Source: JAAZKI01 sp012799905 | Lineage (GTDB): Bacteria > Verrucomicrobiota > Lentisphaeria > Oligosphaerales > Oligosphaeraceae | Direction of reading: 5' to 3' | Assembly: GCA_050949415.1 (NCBI GenBank) | Contig: JBMNFR010000009.1 | Location: 434,001 to 498,000, forward strand | Length of the DNA stretch: 64,000 bases | Shown here: positions 53,315 through 62,977 of the stretch, one piece after another | Layout of the letters: every line of letters starts with the position of its first letter | Numbering within the stretch: position 1 is the stretch's first letter | Program-made: the position numbers and the translations under genes | Notes under the pieces: generated by a model | What the model was told of the DNA's origin: nothing | The model's input: only the letters and a program-made list of their open reading frames with translations | Databases searched by the model: none

Positions 53315-53332
53315 CTGTACTTTAGCTGTAAA
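53315..53332 (+). promoter_or_regulatory. Candidate PhoB box upstream of pstC
   Basis: CTGTACT (53315-53321), TTAG, CTGTAAA (53326-53332) copies the 7-4-7 layout of the enteric Pho box (CTGTCAT repeats). AT-rich CATTATATTAAAA follows as a possible -10. It would give pstC and the downstream genes their own promoter. Confidence 0.5.
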
Positions 53333-53344
53333 AAGCATTATATT

Positions 53345-53673
53345 AAAAGTTGACATTCACGTCCTAAGACTCGCCTGCATATCGCCGCCAAAGAGCGATC
53401 CTTCCATTTTCACCGCCTTTGTCGACAAAATCCGCCCCATCATGTCCATTGCGGCCAGGAAGTCATCCGGAACATCCCCTGGGAAAACCTTGAAATCATC
53501 CACCGCTTGGAGGCGTCAGTTGCTCTCAACGCTGGGTGACCTTTGACAAGCACGGCTTCTCACCCTCGCTGACCGGGCCAAGACAATCATCACCGCTTGT
53601 CGACACTGCTTGCCACCCCCAGCGACACCTGGCAGCGCAACCGCGCCCGCCAACCGGGAGAATAAAATCCAGC
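53345..53673. other. Leader region before pstC
   Basis: About 330 bases with no gene I recognise. Translated frames look like degraded or random coding sequence and are not called. Confidence 0.35.
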
Positions 53674-54600
53674 ATGTTTAAAAGCGACTCCCTTTTCAAA
53701 TGGCTCTGTCTTGTCAGCGCCTCTATCATTGGAATACTGATGTTGGGTTTCTTCATTCAGCTCACCGTCAGCTCTTCCGAAATCTGGCAAACCTACGGCC
53801 TCGGCTTTCTGGCTTCGCGGGACTGGGACCCGGTCAATGACCACTACGGCGCCCTGCCCTCAATCGTCGGAACCCTGGTCACCACCGCCATTTCCCTCCT
53901 CATCGCCCTGCCCTTAGCCTTCTCGGCCGCCCTGTACCTGGTTGACGCACGTCCCCTGGTCGGCGAAATTCTCGGCCATGCCATTGACTTATTGGCTGCC
54001 ATTCCCAGCATTATCTACGGCATGTGGGGTTTGTTCGTGCTTGCTCCTCTGATGCAGGATTATGTCGAGCCATTCTTGGTTGAAACCCTCAAGCTCAACA
54101 CTCTGCCCGTCGTGGGCAAATATGTCGGCAGCGACTACAACGGCTTTGGCCTGCTGACTGCCGGCATCATCCTCAGCATCATGATTCTGCCGTATATCTG
54201 CGCCATTCTGCGCGATGTCTTTCTAATGACGCCGCCGATGCTGCGCGAGTCAGCCTATGGCATCGGCTGCACTAAGTGGGAAACCGCCAAGGACATCATC
54301 CTCAGATACGGCATTCGCGGCATTCTTGGCGCCGTCTTCATCGGCCTTGGCCGCGCCCTCGGCGAAACCATGGCCGTGCTCTTTGTCATCGGCAATATCA
54401 TGGACATGCCGGAAAACTTGCTCTCCGGCGCCACCACCATCGCCAGCACGCTTGCCAATAACTTCCCGGAAGCCGACGGCCTCCAGCGCAGCGCCTTGTT
54501 CGCACTCGGACTGGTTCTGCTGGTCATGAGCTTCAGCATCCAGATATTGGCTCAATACTACCTCCACGCCACCAGCGCCAAGCGAGGTGAAGAACGATGA
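53674..54600 (+). CDS. pstC: Phosphate ABC transporter permease PstC
   Basis: A 308-residue permease with six membrane helices. GALPSIVGTLVTTAISLLIA, IPSIIYGMWGLFVL, MILPYICAILRDVFL and the coupling EAA-like loop RALGETMAVLFVIGN are typical for PstC. Together with PstA it forms the inner-membrane channel for phosphate. The ATG at 53674 is chosen because it gives the first membrane helix a normal cytoplasmic start; GGGAG lies 13 bases upstream, rather far. The stop overlaps the pstA start by four bases. Confidence 0.93.
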   Translation: MFKSDSLFKWLCLVSASIIGILMLGFFIQLTVSSSEIWQTYGLGFLASRDWDPVNDHYGALPSIVGTLVTTAISLLIALPLAFSAALYLVDARPLVGEILGHAIDLLAAIPSIIYGMWGLFVLAPLMQDYVEPFLVETLKLNTLPVVGKYVGSDYNGFGLLTAGIILSIMILPYICAILRDVFLMTPPMLRESAYGIGCTKWETAKDIILRYGIRGILGAVFIGLGRALGETMAVLFVIGNIMDMPENLLSGATTIASTLANNFPEADGLQRSALFALGLVLLVMSFSIQILAQYYLHATSAKRGEER

Positions 54601-55454
54601 AAAAGAAAACTATCTTCTTCCGAAAAAGCACTGACCGACTCGTCCGATTCGCCTCTGGGCTGGCAGTCGCAGTCGCAGTCGCGGTCATGTTCTGGATTAT
54701 AATCACTGTCTTCCGGTATGGCAGCTCTGCCCTTAAGCCGGGCTTTTTCCTCAATCCGTCCAAGCCATACGGCATCCCGGACGGCGGCATCGCCAACGCC
54801 TTTCTCGGAACGATCTTCATTACTTTCGGCGCTGCCGTCCTGGCGACGCCACCGGCTCTGCTTGGCGGCATCTGCCTGTCCGAATACAAGGAATTCCGTC
54901 GTCTCAACGCGGTGCTTAGGTTTGCGGCCAACGTCATGATGGGCATGCCTTCTGTCATCGTCGGCTTATTCGTCTACACCTCGGTCGTCGTACCCACCGG
55001 CAATTTTTCCGGTTTTGCCGGCTCGATTGCCCTGGCTATCATCATGTTTCCGGTGATTATGCGCACAACCGAGGATATGCTCGGCATGGTTCCGTATGCC
55101 TTGCGGGAATCGGCCTTGGCCCTGGGGTTGACGCGCACCCGCACGACCATCCAAATCGTCTGCCGGTCGGCTCGCAAAGGGCTGTTGACCGGCATTCTCC
55201 TGGCCTTGTCCCGAGTCAGCGGCGAAACTGCGCCTTTGTTGTTCACGGCTCTGTTCGCTGACCGCTGGCCCTGGAACTATTTCACCCAGCCGACGGCTAA
55301 CCTGCCCGTGCTCATCACTGAATATTCAACCAACTCGCCCTTCGCCGAGATGCACCGGGCCGGCTGGGGCGCGGCCTTAGTGGTGACCGTCCTTGTCCTC
55401 GCCATCAACGTGGCGACCAGAATCCTCTTCCGGGAGAAAAAGCATGGCAATTAA
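54597..55454 (+). CDS. pstA: Phosphate ABC transporter permease PstA
   Basis: A 285-residue partner permease. It has an N-terminal helix (GLAVAVAVAVMFWIIITVFR) and helices matching PstA (GTIFITFGAAVLATPPALLG, FAANVMMGMPSVIVGLFVY). The coupling-loop segment is ALSRVSGETAPLLFTALF, which matches the PstA form (GETAPL). It overlaps pstC by four bases and pstB by 11 bases, so the three genes are translated together. Confidence 0.93.
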   Translation: MKKKTIFFRKSTDRLVRFASGLAVAVAVAVMFWIIITVFRYGSSALKPGFFLNPSKPYGIPDGGIANAFLGTIFITFGAAVLATPPALLGGICLSEYKEFRRLNAVLRFAANVMMGMPSVIVGLFVYTSVVVPTGNFSGFAGSIALAIIMFPVIMRTTEDMLGMVPYALRESALALGLTRTRTTIQIVCRSARKGLLTGILLALSRVSGETAPLLFTALFADRWPWNYFTQPTANLPVLITEYSTNSPFAEMHRAGWGAALVVTVLVLAINVATRILFREKKHGN

Positions 55455-56199
55455 AATACAAACCAAGAACCTGAACTTCTTTTATGGGGAGCACCAGGCT
55501 CTGTTTGACAACGATCTGACCGTCGAGGAAAAAGCCATCACCGCAGTCATCGGCCCGTCTGGCTGCGGCAAGTCGACCCACCTGCGCGTCTATAACCGCA
55601 TCTTTGAATTGTACCGCGAACAGCGCGCCGAGGGCGAAGTCCTCCTGGACGGCAAGAACATCCTCGACGCCGACGTCGATGTCCTCGAACTGCGCCGTCG
55701 CATCGGCATGATTTTCCAGAAGCCGACGCCCTTTCCCATGAGCGTCTTTGAAAACGTCGCCTACCCGCTGCGACTGCACTACAAGCTCTCCCGGAGCGAG
55801 CTCGGCGACCGCGTCCGCCAGGCCTTGATTGACGCTTCGCTCTGGGACGAAGTCAAGGACAAGCTCAAGTCAAGCGGCCTGGCTCTCTCGGGGGGCCAAC
55901 AGCAACGTCTGTGCATCGCCCGCGCGATCGCCGTTGAGCCGGAAGTTCTGCTCATGGATGAGCCGACCAGCGCCATTGATCCGGTTGCCACCTTGAAAAT
56001 TGAAGAATTGATGTTTAATTTAAAGCAGCACTTCACTATTGTCATCGTCACCCACAATATGCAGCAAGCTGCCCGCATCAGCGACGTCACGGCCTTCTTC
56101 TACAAAGGCAAGATCATCGAAACCGGTGCGACCAAGCAGATTTTCACCAATCCCCGCAATCGTAAAACTGAAGAATACATCACCGGCCGCTTTGGCTAA
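55444..56199 (+). CDS. pstB: Phosphate ABC transporter ATP-binding protein PstB
   Basis: A 251-residue ATPase with Walker A GPSGCGKST (about 37-45), Q-loop MIFQKPTPFPMSVFENV, signature LSGGQQQRL, Walker B EVLLMDEPTSAIDP and switch His in VTHNMQQAAR. The QKPTPFPMS and EEYITGRFG segments are specific for PstB. One oddity is His after GKST (GKSTHLR), where Phe or Leu is usual. It drives phosphate uptake through PstCA. The ATG at 55444 lies inside the end of pstA. Confidence 0.95.
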   Translation: MAIKIQTKNLNFFYGEHQALFDNDLTVEEKAITAVIGPSGCGKSTHLRVYNRIFELYREQRAEGEVLLDGKNILDADVDVLELRRRIGMIFQKPTPFPMSVFENVAYPLRLHYKLSRSELGDRVRQALIDASLWDEVKDKLKSSGLALSGGQQQRLCIARAIAVEPEVLLMDEPTSAIDPVATLKIEELMFNLKQHFTIVIVTHNMQQAARISDVTAFFYKGKIIETGATKQIFTNPRNRKTEEYITGRFG

Positions 56200-56214
56200 G
56201 GAGGCCAACTCCAC

Positions 56215-56892
56215 ATGAAGTCGCATTTCATCCAAGCTATCCGCAACCTCAAGGACATGCTCGCCAACCAGGCTGCCAGGGTCGAGCACACGGTTCACCT
56301 CGCTGTTGAAGCCGTCATCAACCATCTGCTTGACGTTGCCGAGCAAATCATCAGTCAGGACTGTGAAATCGACCAAGCGGAAGTCGCCATTGAGGAGGAA
56401 TGCCTGAAAATTCTGGCTCTGTACCAGCCCGTTGCCGGCGACCTGCGCCAAGTCATCACCATCCTCAAAATCAACACTGAAATCGAACGCATCGCTGACA
56501 TGGCCGTCAACATCGCTGAGCGCGTGCCTGGCATGGCCGAAGTTGCAGAAGGCCAAGTCGACAAATTCGATTTTACCATTATGGTAGCCAAAGCAACTGA
56601 TATGTTGAAGAAAGCCCTTGACGCCATGACTTATCATGACGTCATCACTGCCACCGAAGTCATCCGTCTTGATGACGCTGTCGACGAAATCCACCAAAAC
56701 AACTACGGCGTCGCCCGCGAACAGATCCTGCGTCACCCTGCCCAGGCCGGGTACTTCCTCGACTGTCTGAGGGTTTCCCATTGCTTGGAGCGCATCGCTG
56801 ACATCGCCACCAACATCGCAGAGGACGTTGTTTATCTCGAAAGCGGGAACATCGTACGCCATTCCCATGAAGGAAACAACCATGCCCGCTGA
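56215..56892 (+). CDS. phoU: Phosphate uptake regulator PhoU
   Basis: A 225-residue all-helical protein with the two PhoU repeats. The metal-binding type motif ERIADMAVNIAERV (about 96-109) recurs as ERIADIATNIAEDVVYLE near the C terminus. PhoU links the Pst transporter to the PhoR kinase and shuts the regulon down when phosphate is plentiful. GGAGG lies about eight bases before the ATG, and the stop overlaps the response regulator start by 11 bases, which ties transporter and two-component genes in one transcript. Confidence 0.95.
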   Translation: MKSHFIQAIRNLKDMLANQAARVEHTVHLAVEAVINHLLDVAEQIISQDCEIDQAEVAIEEECLKILALYQPVAGDLRQVITILKINTEIERIADMAVNIAERVPGMAEVAEGQVDKFDFTIMVAKATDMLKKALDAMTYHDVITATEVIRLDDAVDEIHQNNYGVAREQILRHPAQAGYFLDCLRVSHCLERIADIATNIAEDVVYLESGNIVRHSHEGNNHAR

Positions 56893-57577
56893 CCGCATCC
56901 TCATTATCGAAGACGAAGAGCCGATCCGCGAACTGCTGAAAATGACCCTGGCCTCTGCCGGCTACACCAATGTCGCCGTCGCCGTCAATGGCGAAGATGG
57001 CCTGGCCGCAGCTCGTTTCCGGACGCCGAACCTGATCCTCCTGGACCTGATGCTGCCAGGTCTTGACGGTCTTGATGTCTGCCGCCAACTTAAGGCTGAC
57101 AGCGCCACCCGGAATATCCCGATCATCATGCTGACTGCCAAGAGCGAGGAGTCGGATGTGGTGGTCGGCCTGGAAATGGGCGCGGCGGACTATATCACCA
57201 AGCCGTTCAGCCGCAAAATTTTGATTGCCCGCGTTCGCGCCCAGCTGCGCCAGTGGTCGGAGCAGGAAAGCGCCGGCGAAATTCGACTGGGCGAACTGCT
57301 TATCCAGGACGAACTCCATTCCGCCAAGCTTGACGGACGTGAATTGGAGCTGACTCCGACTGAATTCGCCACCCTCAAGCTGCTGGCCGCGCATCCCGGC
57401 CGGGTCTTCACCCGCAACCAAATCATTGGCCAAGTGAAAGGCCAGGGCTATCCGGTCACCGAACGAGCCATTGACGTCCAAATCGTCAACCTGCGCCGCA
57501 AACTCGGCGACTGGGGCGCCAACATTGACACTGTCCGCGGCGTCGGTTATCGCATGAAACCTGGAGACCAGATATGA
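56882..57577 (+). CDS. phoB: PhoB-type response regulator
   Basis: A 231-residue OmpR/PhoB-family regulator. The receiver domain has acidic residues IIEDEE, phosphoacceptor Asp55 in LILLDLMLPGLDG, Thr in IIMLTAK and Lys in YITKPF. The C-terminal winged helix (ELELTPTEFATLKLLAAHPG, then VTERAIDVQIVNLRRKLGDW) binds direct DNA repeats in this family. Its targets may be the 11-bp-period repeats before pstS, pstC and the porin gene. The start at 56882 is supported by AAGGAA seven bases upstream and overlaps phoU. Confidence 0.92.
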   Translation: MPADRILIIEDEEPIRELLKMTLASAGYTNVAVAVNGEDGLAAARFRTPNLILLDLMLPGLDGLDVCRQLKADSATRNIPIIMLTAKSEESDVVVGLEMGAADYITKPFSRKILIARVRAQLRQWSEQESAGEIRLGELLIQDELHSAKLDGRELELTPTEFATLKLLAAHPGRVFTRNQIIGQVKGQGYPVTERAIDVQIVNLRRKLGDWGANIDTVRGVGYRMKPGDQI

Positions 57578-59355
57578 GCCAGCGCGACAAGGTTCTTTTC
57601 CTGCTGCCAGCCACGGCCATCGCCTTGGTCGTCCTGTTCACTGTCCTGCTTTTCGTCGGCGTGTCCACGTTCAAACAGGCCTTTCACCGTGACGCAGAAA
57701 GCGACATCACCGAAAAGACAGCCTTAATCGCCCACATCCTCAACCCCCTGCTCGAAGAGGGGAACCTTGATGAAGCCAAGCACTTCTGCGACACCTTCGA
57801 CCGCGATGCTCTCCGCCTCAGTCTCATCCGCGTTGACGGCAAGGTCGAAGCCGATTCCGCCGAGGAAGCCGCCCTGCTCAGCAACCATCTGAACCGCGAA
57901 GAAGTCCAGGCTGCCATTGCCGGTGCGCCCATCTGCGTGACCCGTTTCAGCGAAACCCTCAACCAATGGATGACCTATCACGCCGTCCGGCTGGAGGGCG
58001 GCAACCGGGAATACATCCTGCGCGCGGCAGTCAGCACTGACCGCACCACCAAAATCCTGCAAAAGGCCACCGCGACATCGATGTTTGCGTTGTTGCTTGG
58101 CGCGACCCTGGCCCTGGCTCTGGCTCTGTACATGACCAACCGGGTTCGCACCCCGCTGCGCGCCTTGCACCAAGCGTTGACGGAAATCACTGAAGGCAAT
58201 TTAGATGCGCCGATTCCGATCCCGTCAGCTGGTATTGTTCGCGACTTTGCCACTCGCATTGCCGAGATGACCACCTTGCTGCGCGCCAACCTGGCGGCCG
58301 TTATGGCTACTCGCAACGAGCAGGAAGCCATTCTCAACTCCATGGAGGAGGCTGTTCTCCTGGTCAACCGGAGCGGCGACGTTGCCCGCGTCAACCGCGC
58401 GGCTGCCTCCCTGTTTCAACTTTCTGACCAGCAGGCCTTCAACCTGTCCCGCTCCGGCATGCCCAACCTGCTGCCGCAGGTTCAGGAGGCCCTGAAAACC
58501 GGCCATCCTTTTGAGAAGGAGTATGAACTGTCCTCGCCAGCTGGCAAGGTCTGCCTGCTGATTAAAGGCGCCATCATCGACAGGAGCGGCGGCGACTGCG
58601 TGCTGCTGACCGTCACTGACCTGACTCGGCTGCGGCGTCTGGAGTCATTCCGCAGCGACTTCATCGCCAATGTCTCGCATGAATTGAAAACGCCGCTGAC
58701 CTGCATCATCGGCGCGGCAGAGGCTATTCTCGAAGAAGAGGACCTGCCGCCGGAGCAGATGCAGAAGCTGGTGACCATGCTTTATGATCAGTCCAGCCGC
58801 CTCAACCTGCTCGTCCAGGACATCCTCAGCCTCTCGGCCATTGAACATCGGCAGAGCGCTCAAAACTGGAAAGCGCCGGCAGTGGCCCTTGACGCTGTCC
58901 TCGGCAACGCCATCGCCCAAAACCGGGAGTTGGCCCGTGAGAATGGCGTTGAGATCAAACTGACCGGCTCGGTTCCGATTGAGATTCCGGGTGACAGCCA
59001 ATTGTTGGAGCAAGCCATGGGCAATCTGATCAGCAATGCGGTGAAGTACAGCGGCAGCCCCACCATCGAAGTTTCTCTGAGCCAACAAAACAACACGGCT
59101 GTCGTGGAAGTCAAGGACTTCGGCATCGGCATCGCCGACATGCATAAGCCGAGAATTTTCGAACGCTTCTACCGCGTGCACAAGGAACGCAGCCGGGCCC
59201 AAGGCGGCACTGGCCTAGGTCTCGCCATCGTCAAACACGTGGCCTCGGTTCATCATGGCGCCGCGACCTTGACCGACACGCCGGGGGGCGGCTGCACGTT
59301 CCGTATCATCCTGCCCATCCCAAACAAAAACAATGGGTCGGCGCCAAAGGCATGA
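57574..59355 (+). CDS. phoR: PhoR-type sensor histidine kinase
   Basis: A 593-residue kinase. Membrane helices lie at about 8-30 and 168-187 with a periplasmic domain of some 130 residues between them, larger than in E. coli PhoR. Next come HAMP (about 188-240), a PAS domain (about 255-350), HisKA with His369 in FIANVSHELKTPL, and an ATPase domain with NLISNAVKYS, DFGIGIADM and GGTGLGLAIVKHV. It phosphorylates the PhoB-type regulator, whose stop overlaps its start by four bases. It is the last gene of the operon. Confidence 0.92.
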   Translation: MSQRDKVLFLLPATAIALVVLFTVLLFVGVSTFKQAFHRDAESDITEKTALIAHILNPLLEEGNLDEAKHFCDTFDRDALRLSLIRVDGKVEADSAEEAALLSNHLNREEVQAAIAGAPICVTRFSETLNQWMTYHAVRLEGGNREYILRAAVSTDRTTKILQKATATSMFALLLGATLALALALYMTNRVRTPLRALHQALTEITEGNLDAPIPIPSAGIVRDFATRIAEMTTLLRANLAAVMATRNEQEAILNSMEEAVLLVNRSGDVARVNRAAASLFQLSDQQAFNLSRSGMPNLLPQVQEALKTGHPFEKEYELSSPAGKVCLLIKGAIIDRSGGDCVLLTVTDLTRLRRLESFRSDFIANVSHELKTPLTCIIGAAEAILEEEDLPPEQMQKLVTMLYDQSSRLNLLVQDILSLSAIEHRQSAQNWKAPAVALDAVLGNAIAQNRELARENGVEIKLTGSVPIEIPGDSQLLEQAMGNLISNAVKYSGSPTIEVSLSQQNNTAVVEVKDFGIGIADMHKPRIFERFYRVHKERSRAQGGTGLGLAIVKHVASVHHGAATLTDTPGGGCTFRIILPIPNKNNGSAPKA

Positions 59356-59410
59356 CCCGCGCCGCAGACAGAGCCTATTGCACTCACGGCAGCACAGCAG
59401 CAGGAGGCTT

Positions 59411-61372
59411 TCAGCCGACGCTGGCGCCGGACGGCAACGGCCCATCCAAAGTCACCAGGCGCAATGTCTTGCCGGCTTTCGCCGCCAGCAGCATGCCCTC
59501 GGACTCCACGCCGCGCAAAACCGCCGGCTTGAGATTGGCGACCACCACAATCGTCCGGCCAACCAGTTCCTCGGGCGCATAATGCTCCGCAATCCCGGCG
59601 ACAATCTGACGCGTCTCTTCGCCGAGCTGCACTGACAATTTCAGCAGCTTGACAGCATCCGGGATGCGTTCGGCGCTCACGATCTCAGCCGTCTTCAACA
59701 CGACTTTGCCGACGTCGTCAATCGTGATGATCCCGACCGGCTCTTCTGCTGCCTTGGCCTTTTTGCCGCTGGCCTTCTTTTCGGCTGGCGGCGGCTTTGC
59801 CGCGCAACTGGCCGGAGGTGCGTCATCTTTCACCACTTCGGCGCGGGGGAACAGCGTCTTCAAATCGCCGACGCGGCTGCCCCCTTCAAGGCGATTCCAT
59901 GCATTCAAAGCCGAAATCTTAGGCTCCAGGGACTCTTCTGGGATGCCCAGGGCCTGGCGCAAGGTCATCATCTTGCCGGGCATGACCGGATACAGCAGCC
60001 CCGAGGCAATTCGCAGGCATTCCATGGTGTTACGCAACACGCGGCCAAGCTCTTCCAGGCGGCCTTCCTTGACCAAAACCCACGGCTTCATCCGGTCAAA
60101 ATAGCGGTTCCCCTCTCGGACTGCGCCCAGCACGGTCGCCACGCCGCTGTCCAACTGCATATTTGCGACGCAGTCCGCCATCGTCGACGCTGCTCCGAGG
60201 CAGCTGTCCACCAGGGCGCGCTCATCGTCGCCAATGTCTGACGCCGGCGGCACGATGCCGTCACAATTGCGCTTAATCATCGAAATGGCGCGGCTGGCCA
60301 GATTGCCCAGGTCGTTCGCCAAATCGGCATTGTAGCGTTCCACAAACAACTTCTCGGAGAAATTGGCGTCCTGCCCCAGGCTCATGCCGGCCATCAGGAA
60401 ATACCGGAAGGCGTCAACGCCGTAGCGGTCGATCATATCCATCGGATTGACCACATTGCCGAGGGACTTGCCCATCTTGGTGTCGCCGACCAGCCACCAG
60501 CCATGCGCGAATACGGTCTGCGGCAGTTCAACGCCCATGGCCATCAGCATAGTCGGCCAGTACACCGTATGCGTCGTCAAAATGTCTTTGCCAATCAGGT
60601 GATACGAGGCTGGCCACCAGGTGCGGAATTTCTCCTCGTCGGCCAGGTATCCGACGCCGCTGATGTAATTGACCAGGGCGTCAAACCATACATAGGTGAC
60701 GTAATCGCGGTCAAACGGCAGTTCGATGCCCCAGCTCAGGCGCGACTTCGGGCGGCTGATGCACAAATCGGCCAGGGGCTGTTTCTTCAGGAAACTGAGC
60801 GTCTCCTGGCGCCGGTGAGCCGGCTGAATAAATTCCGGGTGCGACTCGATATGCTCAATCAGGCGATCCTGATACTCGCTCATCCGGAAGAAGTAGCTGC
60901 GCTCTTCGAGTTCTTCGACTGGCCGATGACATTCAGGGCAGCAGCCGTCCACCAAGTCTTTTTCAGTGAAAAAGCGCTCATCGGGCACGCAGTACCACCC
61001 TTTATAACTGTCCGCGTAAATCTGTCCACGCTCCATCAAGTCGCTCAAGATGGCGCTGACGACTTTTTTGTGGCGCTCCTCAGTCGTCCGGATGAAGTCA
61101 TCGTAGGTGATGTCAAGGCGTTCCCACAATTCCAGGAAGCGCTTCACGGTCTCATCGCAATGCTCCTGCGGCGTGACGCCATGCTTTTTGGCGGCCTGCT
61201 GGACTTTCTGGCCGTGCTCGTCTGCGCCGGTCAGGAAGAACGTCGGCCGTCCCAGGATGCGGTTATAGCGTGCCAGGACATCGGCCAGAATCGTCGTGTA
61301 GGCATGGCCAATGTGCGGCTTGTCATTGACATAATAAATCGGCGTAGTGATATAAAAGGTGTTTTCACCCAT
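59411..61372 (-). CDS. metG: Methionyl-tRNA synthetase
   Basis: A 653-residue class I synthetase. The HIGH-type motif is YYVNDKPHIGHAYT, the zinc-knuckle region GCCPECHRPVEELEERSYFF, and the KMSKS loop reads TKMGKSLGN. The methionine-pocket segment is GADEHGQKVQQ. A Trbp111/EMAP-II tRNA-binding domain (IVAGIAEHYAPEELVGRTIV, then GMLLAAKAG) forms the last 110 residues after a K/A/P-rich linker. It charges tRNA-Met. KMGKS for KMSKS also occurs in some other bacterial MetRS and should be active. ATG 61372 has GGAGG nine bases upstream. It is on the minus strand and converges with phoR. Confidence 0.96.
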   Translation of the reverse strand: MGENTFYITTPIYYVNDKPHIGHAYTTILADVLARYNRILGRPTFFLTGADEHGQKVQQAAKKHGVTPQEHCDETVKRFLELWERLDITYDDFIRTTEERHKKVVSAILSDLMERGQIYADSYKGWYCVPDERFFTEKDLVDGCCPECHRPVEELEERSYFFRMSEYQDRLIEHIESHPEFIQPAHRRQETLSFLKKQPLADLCISRPKSRLSWGIELPFDRDYVTYVWFDALVNYISGVGYLADEEKFRTWWPASYHLIGKDILTTHTVYWPTMLMAMGVELPQTVFAHGWWLVGDTKMGKSLGNVVNPMDMIDRYGVDAFRYFLMAGMSLGQDANFSEKLFVERYNADLANDLGNLASRAISMIKRNCDGIVPPASDIGDDERALVDSCLGAASTMADCVANMQLDSGVATVLGAVREGNRYFDRMKPWVLVKEGRLEELGRVLRNTMECLRIASGLLYPVMPGKMMTLRQALGIPEESLEPKISALNAWNRLEGGSRVGDLKTLFPRAEVVKDDAPPASCAAKPPPAEKKASGKKAKAAEEPVGIITIDDVGKVVLKTAEIVSAERIPDAVKLLKLSVQLGEETRQIVAGIAEHYAPEELVGRTIVVVANLKPAVLRGVESEGMLLAAKAGKTLRLVTLDGPLPSGASVG

Positions 61373-61526
61373 ACGGCTGTGCCTCCTGTTAGGCGTCCTC
61401 AATGCTCAATATTTAATTAGAGATGCCGGCGTCGTATCGCTGACCGTATTCAAGCCAAAACAAACGGGCAGGGCCTTCCCAGCCCATGCCCGTTCGCGGT
61501 CATCCAACCGGGGTCATGCCTGCAAG

Positions 61527-62936
61527 TCAGACGATGATCTGCTTGCCGACCTCGCGGTTCCAGAACAAGGCGATGGCCAAAAGCATGAAGAAGACATTCA
61601 TAATCACGACATAGACGCCGCCATAAACGACGTAACTGGTCGGGATGGTCTTCTTGGCGGCCAATGCGTCCGCCATCCAGAACAGCTGCCAGTTGGGGAT
61701 GAAGGCGTACAAGGTGCTGGCCAGGAAACTGCCGCCGTTCGGATAAGGGGAGACATAGGTGCCCCCGGTCGGCACTCGCGGCGGATTGTTGGAGCGGCGG
61801 AAGACATACGACACGTACGCTGCATCCAGTCCTTTGGCGGACGGCGGAACCGTCGCCGCTTCATCCAGAATCTGGCGCTTGTCCCAAGTCTGGGTTTCCG
61901 GGTCATAAATCGCCAGGTGGCGAGCCGGGCCATCCAGGTCAGCGACATTGTCCTTCCATCCGGCCCGGTCATTCCAGAGTTTTTCCGGCTGGGCGCCCAT
62001 CACCGACAACTCGCTCGGATTTTTCTGGTCGCTCCAGACGACGAAAGCCTCGCCCGCATCAATCTTTTCCGGGCGCTCCCATTTGCCGACAGCGCCCATT
62101 TCGGTTGGCGCAAAACGATATTGGCTGATCCAAAGCGTCGCCTTGCCGGCCGGAACCGTGTCGCTCCAAGGTTCGCGTGTGTGGCGGCCAAGCAAATAGT
62201 CCGACATCAGGCCGACCATGAATAAAACCGAGCAAATCAGCAGATTGCTGACCAAGTTGAATCGCGTAGACAACGCCGTTGCCAGACTGGCCATGGCCCA
62301 GACGGAATACAGAATCAGCACCAGCGCCGGGATGATGTGCAGAGCCAGGCCGGGATGCTCCTCTCCATACGACTCGTACTTCAAAAAATGCGCTATGATG
62401 GCGACGATCGGGATCAGAATCGTCATCACCAGCACCGTAGTCATGGGGAATGACGACCTGGTCACGTAGTTATGCACTGCCGCCAAGACGAAGCTGAGGG
62501 CAATCGCCCCGAAATACAGCCCCATGACGGTCATGTCAATCCGAAATTGGTCAGCCGCGATGCGCAGGCTGATCAGTGTGGCCACTGCACACAGAAACCA
62601 GAATACGGTGACAGCGCCAAGGATGCCCAGGATTTTGGCGATGATGAACACCGGCCGCCGCACCGGCTTTGACAGCAGCAGCAAGGCGGTGCCATTGTCA
62701 ATTTCCCGGGAGATGGCATAGCTGGCAATCAGCACCGCAATCACCCAACCGAAAATCATGGTCGTAGCCATAGCGCTGTCCACGACCAACTTCTCCTGGG
62801 CCCGGAAGACAAACATACTGAACACGGGGAACAGGCCGATCATGCACAACGCGCTCAGCAGCACCAACAGGAAAATCGGCTCGCGCAGGCTTTCTCGGAA
62901 CGTATTCTTGGCGATCTGGTATAAGGCGGTAAACAT
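61527..62936 (-). CDS. ABC-2-type transporter permease
   Basis: A 469-residue membrane protein. MFTALYQIAKNTFRESLREP at the start and SYAISREIDNGTALLLLSKP (about 74-93) are typical of ABC-2 permeases of the gliding/NosY type. About six N-terminal membrane helices are followed by a large soluble insert (about 255-420) and a final helix (VVYGGVYVVIMNVFFMLLAI). No ATPase gene lies next to it in the window, so its partner must be elsewhere or beyond a small neighbour. The ATG at 62936 has GGGAG five bases upstream; a GTG two codons earlier is possible. The export substrate is unknown. Confidence 0.8.
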   Translation of the reverse strand: MFTALYQIAKNTFRESLREPIFLLVLLSALCMIGLFPVFSMFVFRAQEKLVVDSAMATTMIFGWVIAVLIASYAISREIDNGTALLLLSKPVRRPVFIIAKILGILGAVTVFWFLCAVATLISLRIAADQFRIDMTVMGLYFGAIALSFVLAAVHNYVTRSSFPMTTVLVMTILIPIVAIIAHFLKYESYGEEHPGLALHIIPALVLILYSVWAMASLATALSTRFNLVSNLLICSVLFMVGLMSDYLLGRHTREPWSDTVPAGKATLWISQYRFAPTEMGAVGKWERPEKIDAGEAFVVWSDQKNPSELSVMGAQPEKLWNDRAGWKDNVADLDGPARHLAIYDPETQTWDKRQILDEAATVPPSAKGLDAAYVSYVFRRSNNPPRVPTGGTYVSPYPNGGSFLASTLYAFIPNWQLFWMADALAAKKTIPTSYVVYGGVYVVIMNVFFMLLAIALFWNREVGKQIIV

Positions 62937-62977
62937 GGACACTCCCTGTCAGTCGCTCGGCATCGGCCTCCGGCCGA

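Noticed and set aside
53345..53673. Possible degraded gene between pstS and pstC
   Set aside because: No frame shows family motifs, and no homologue came to mind; left as unassigned leader sequence.
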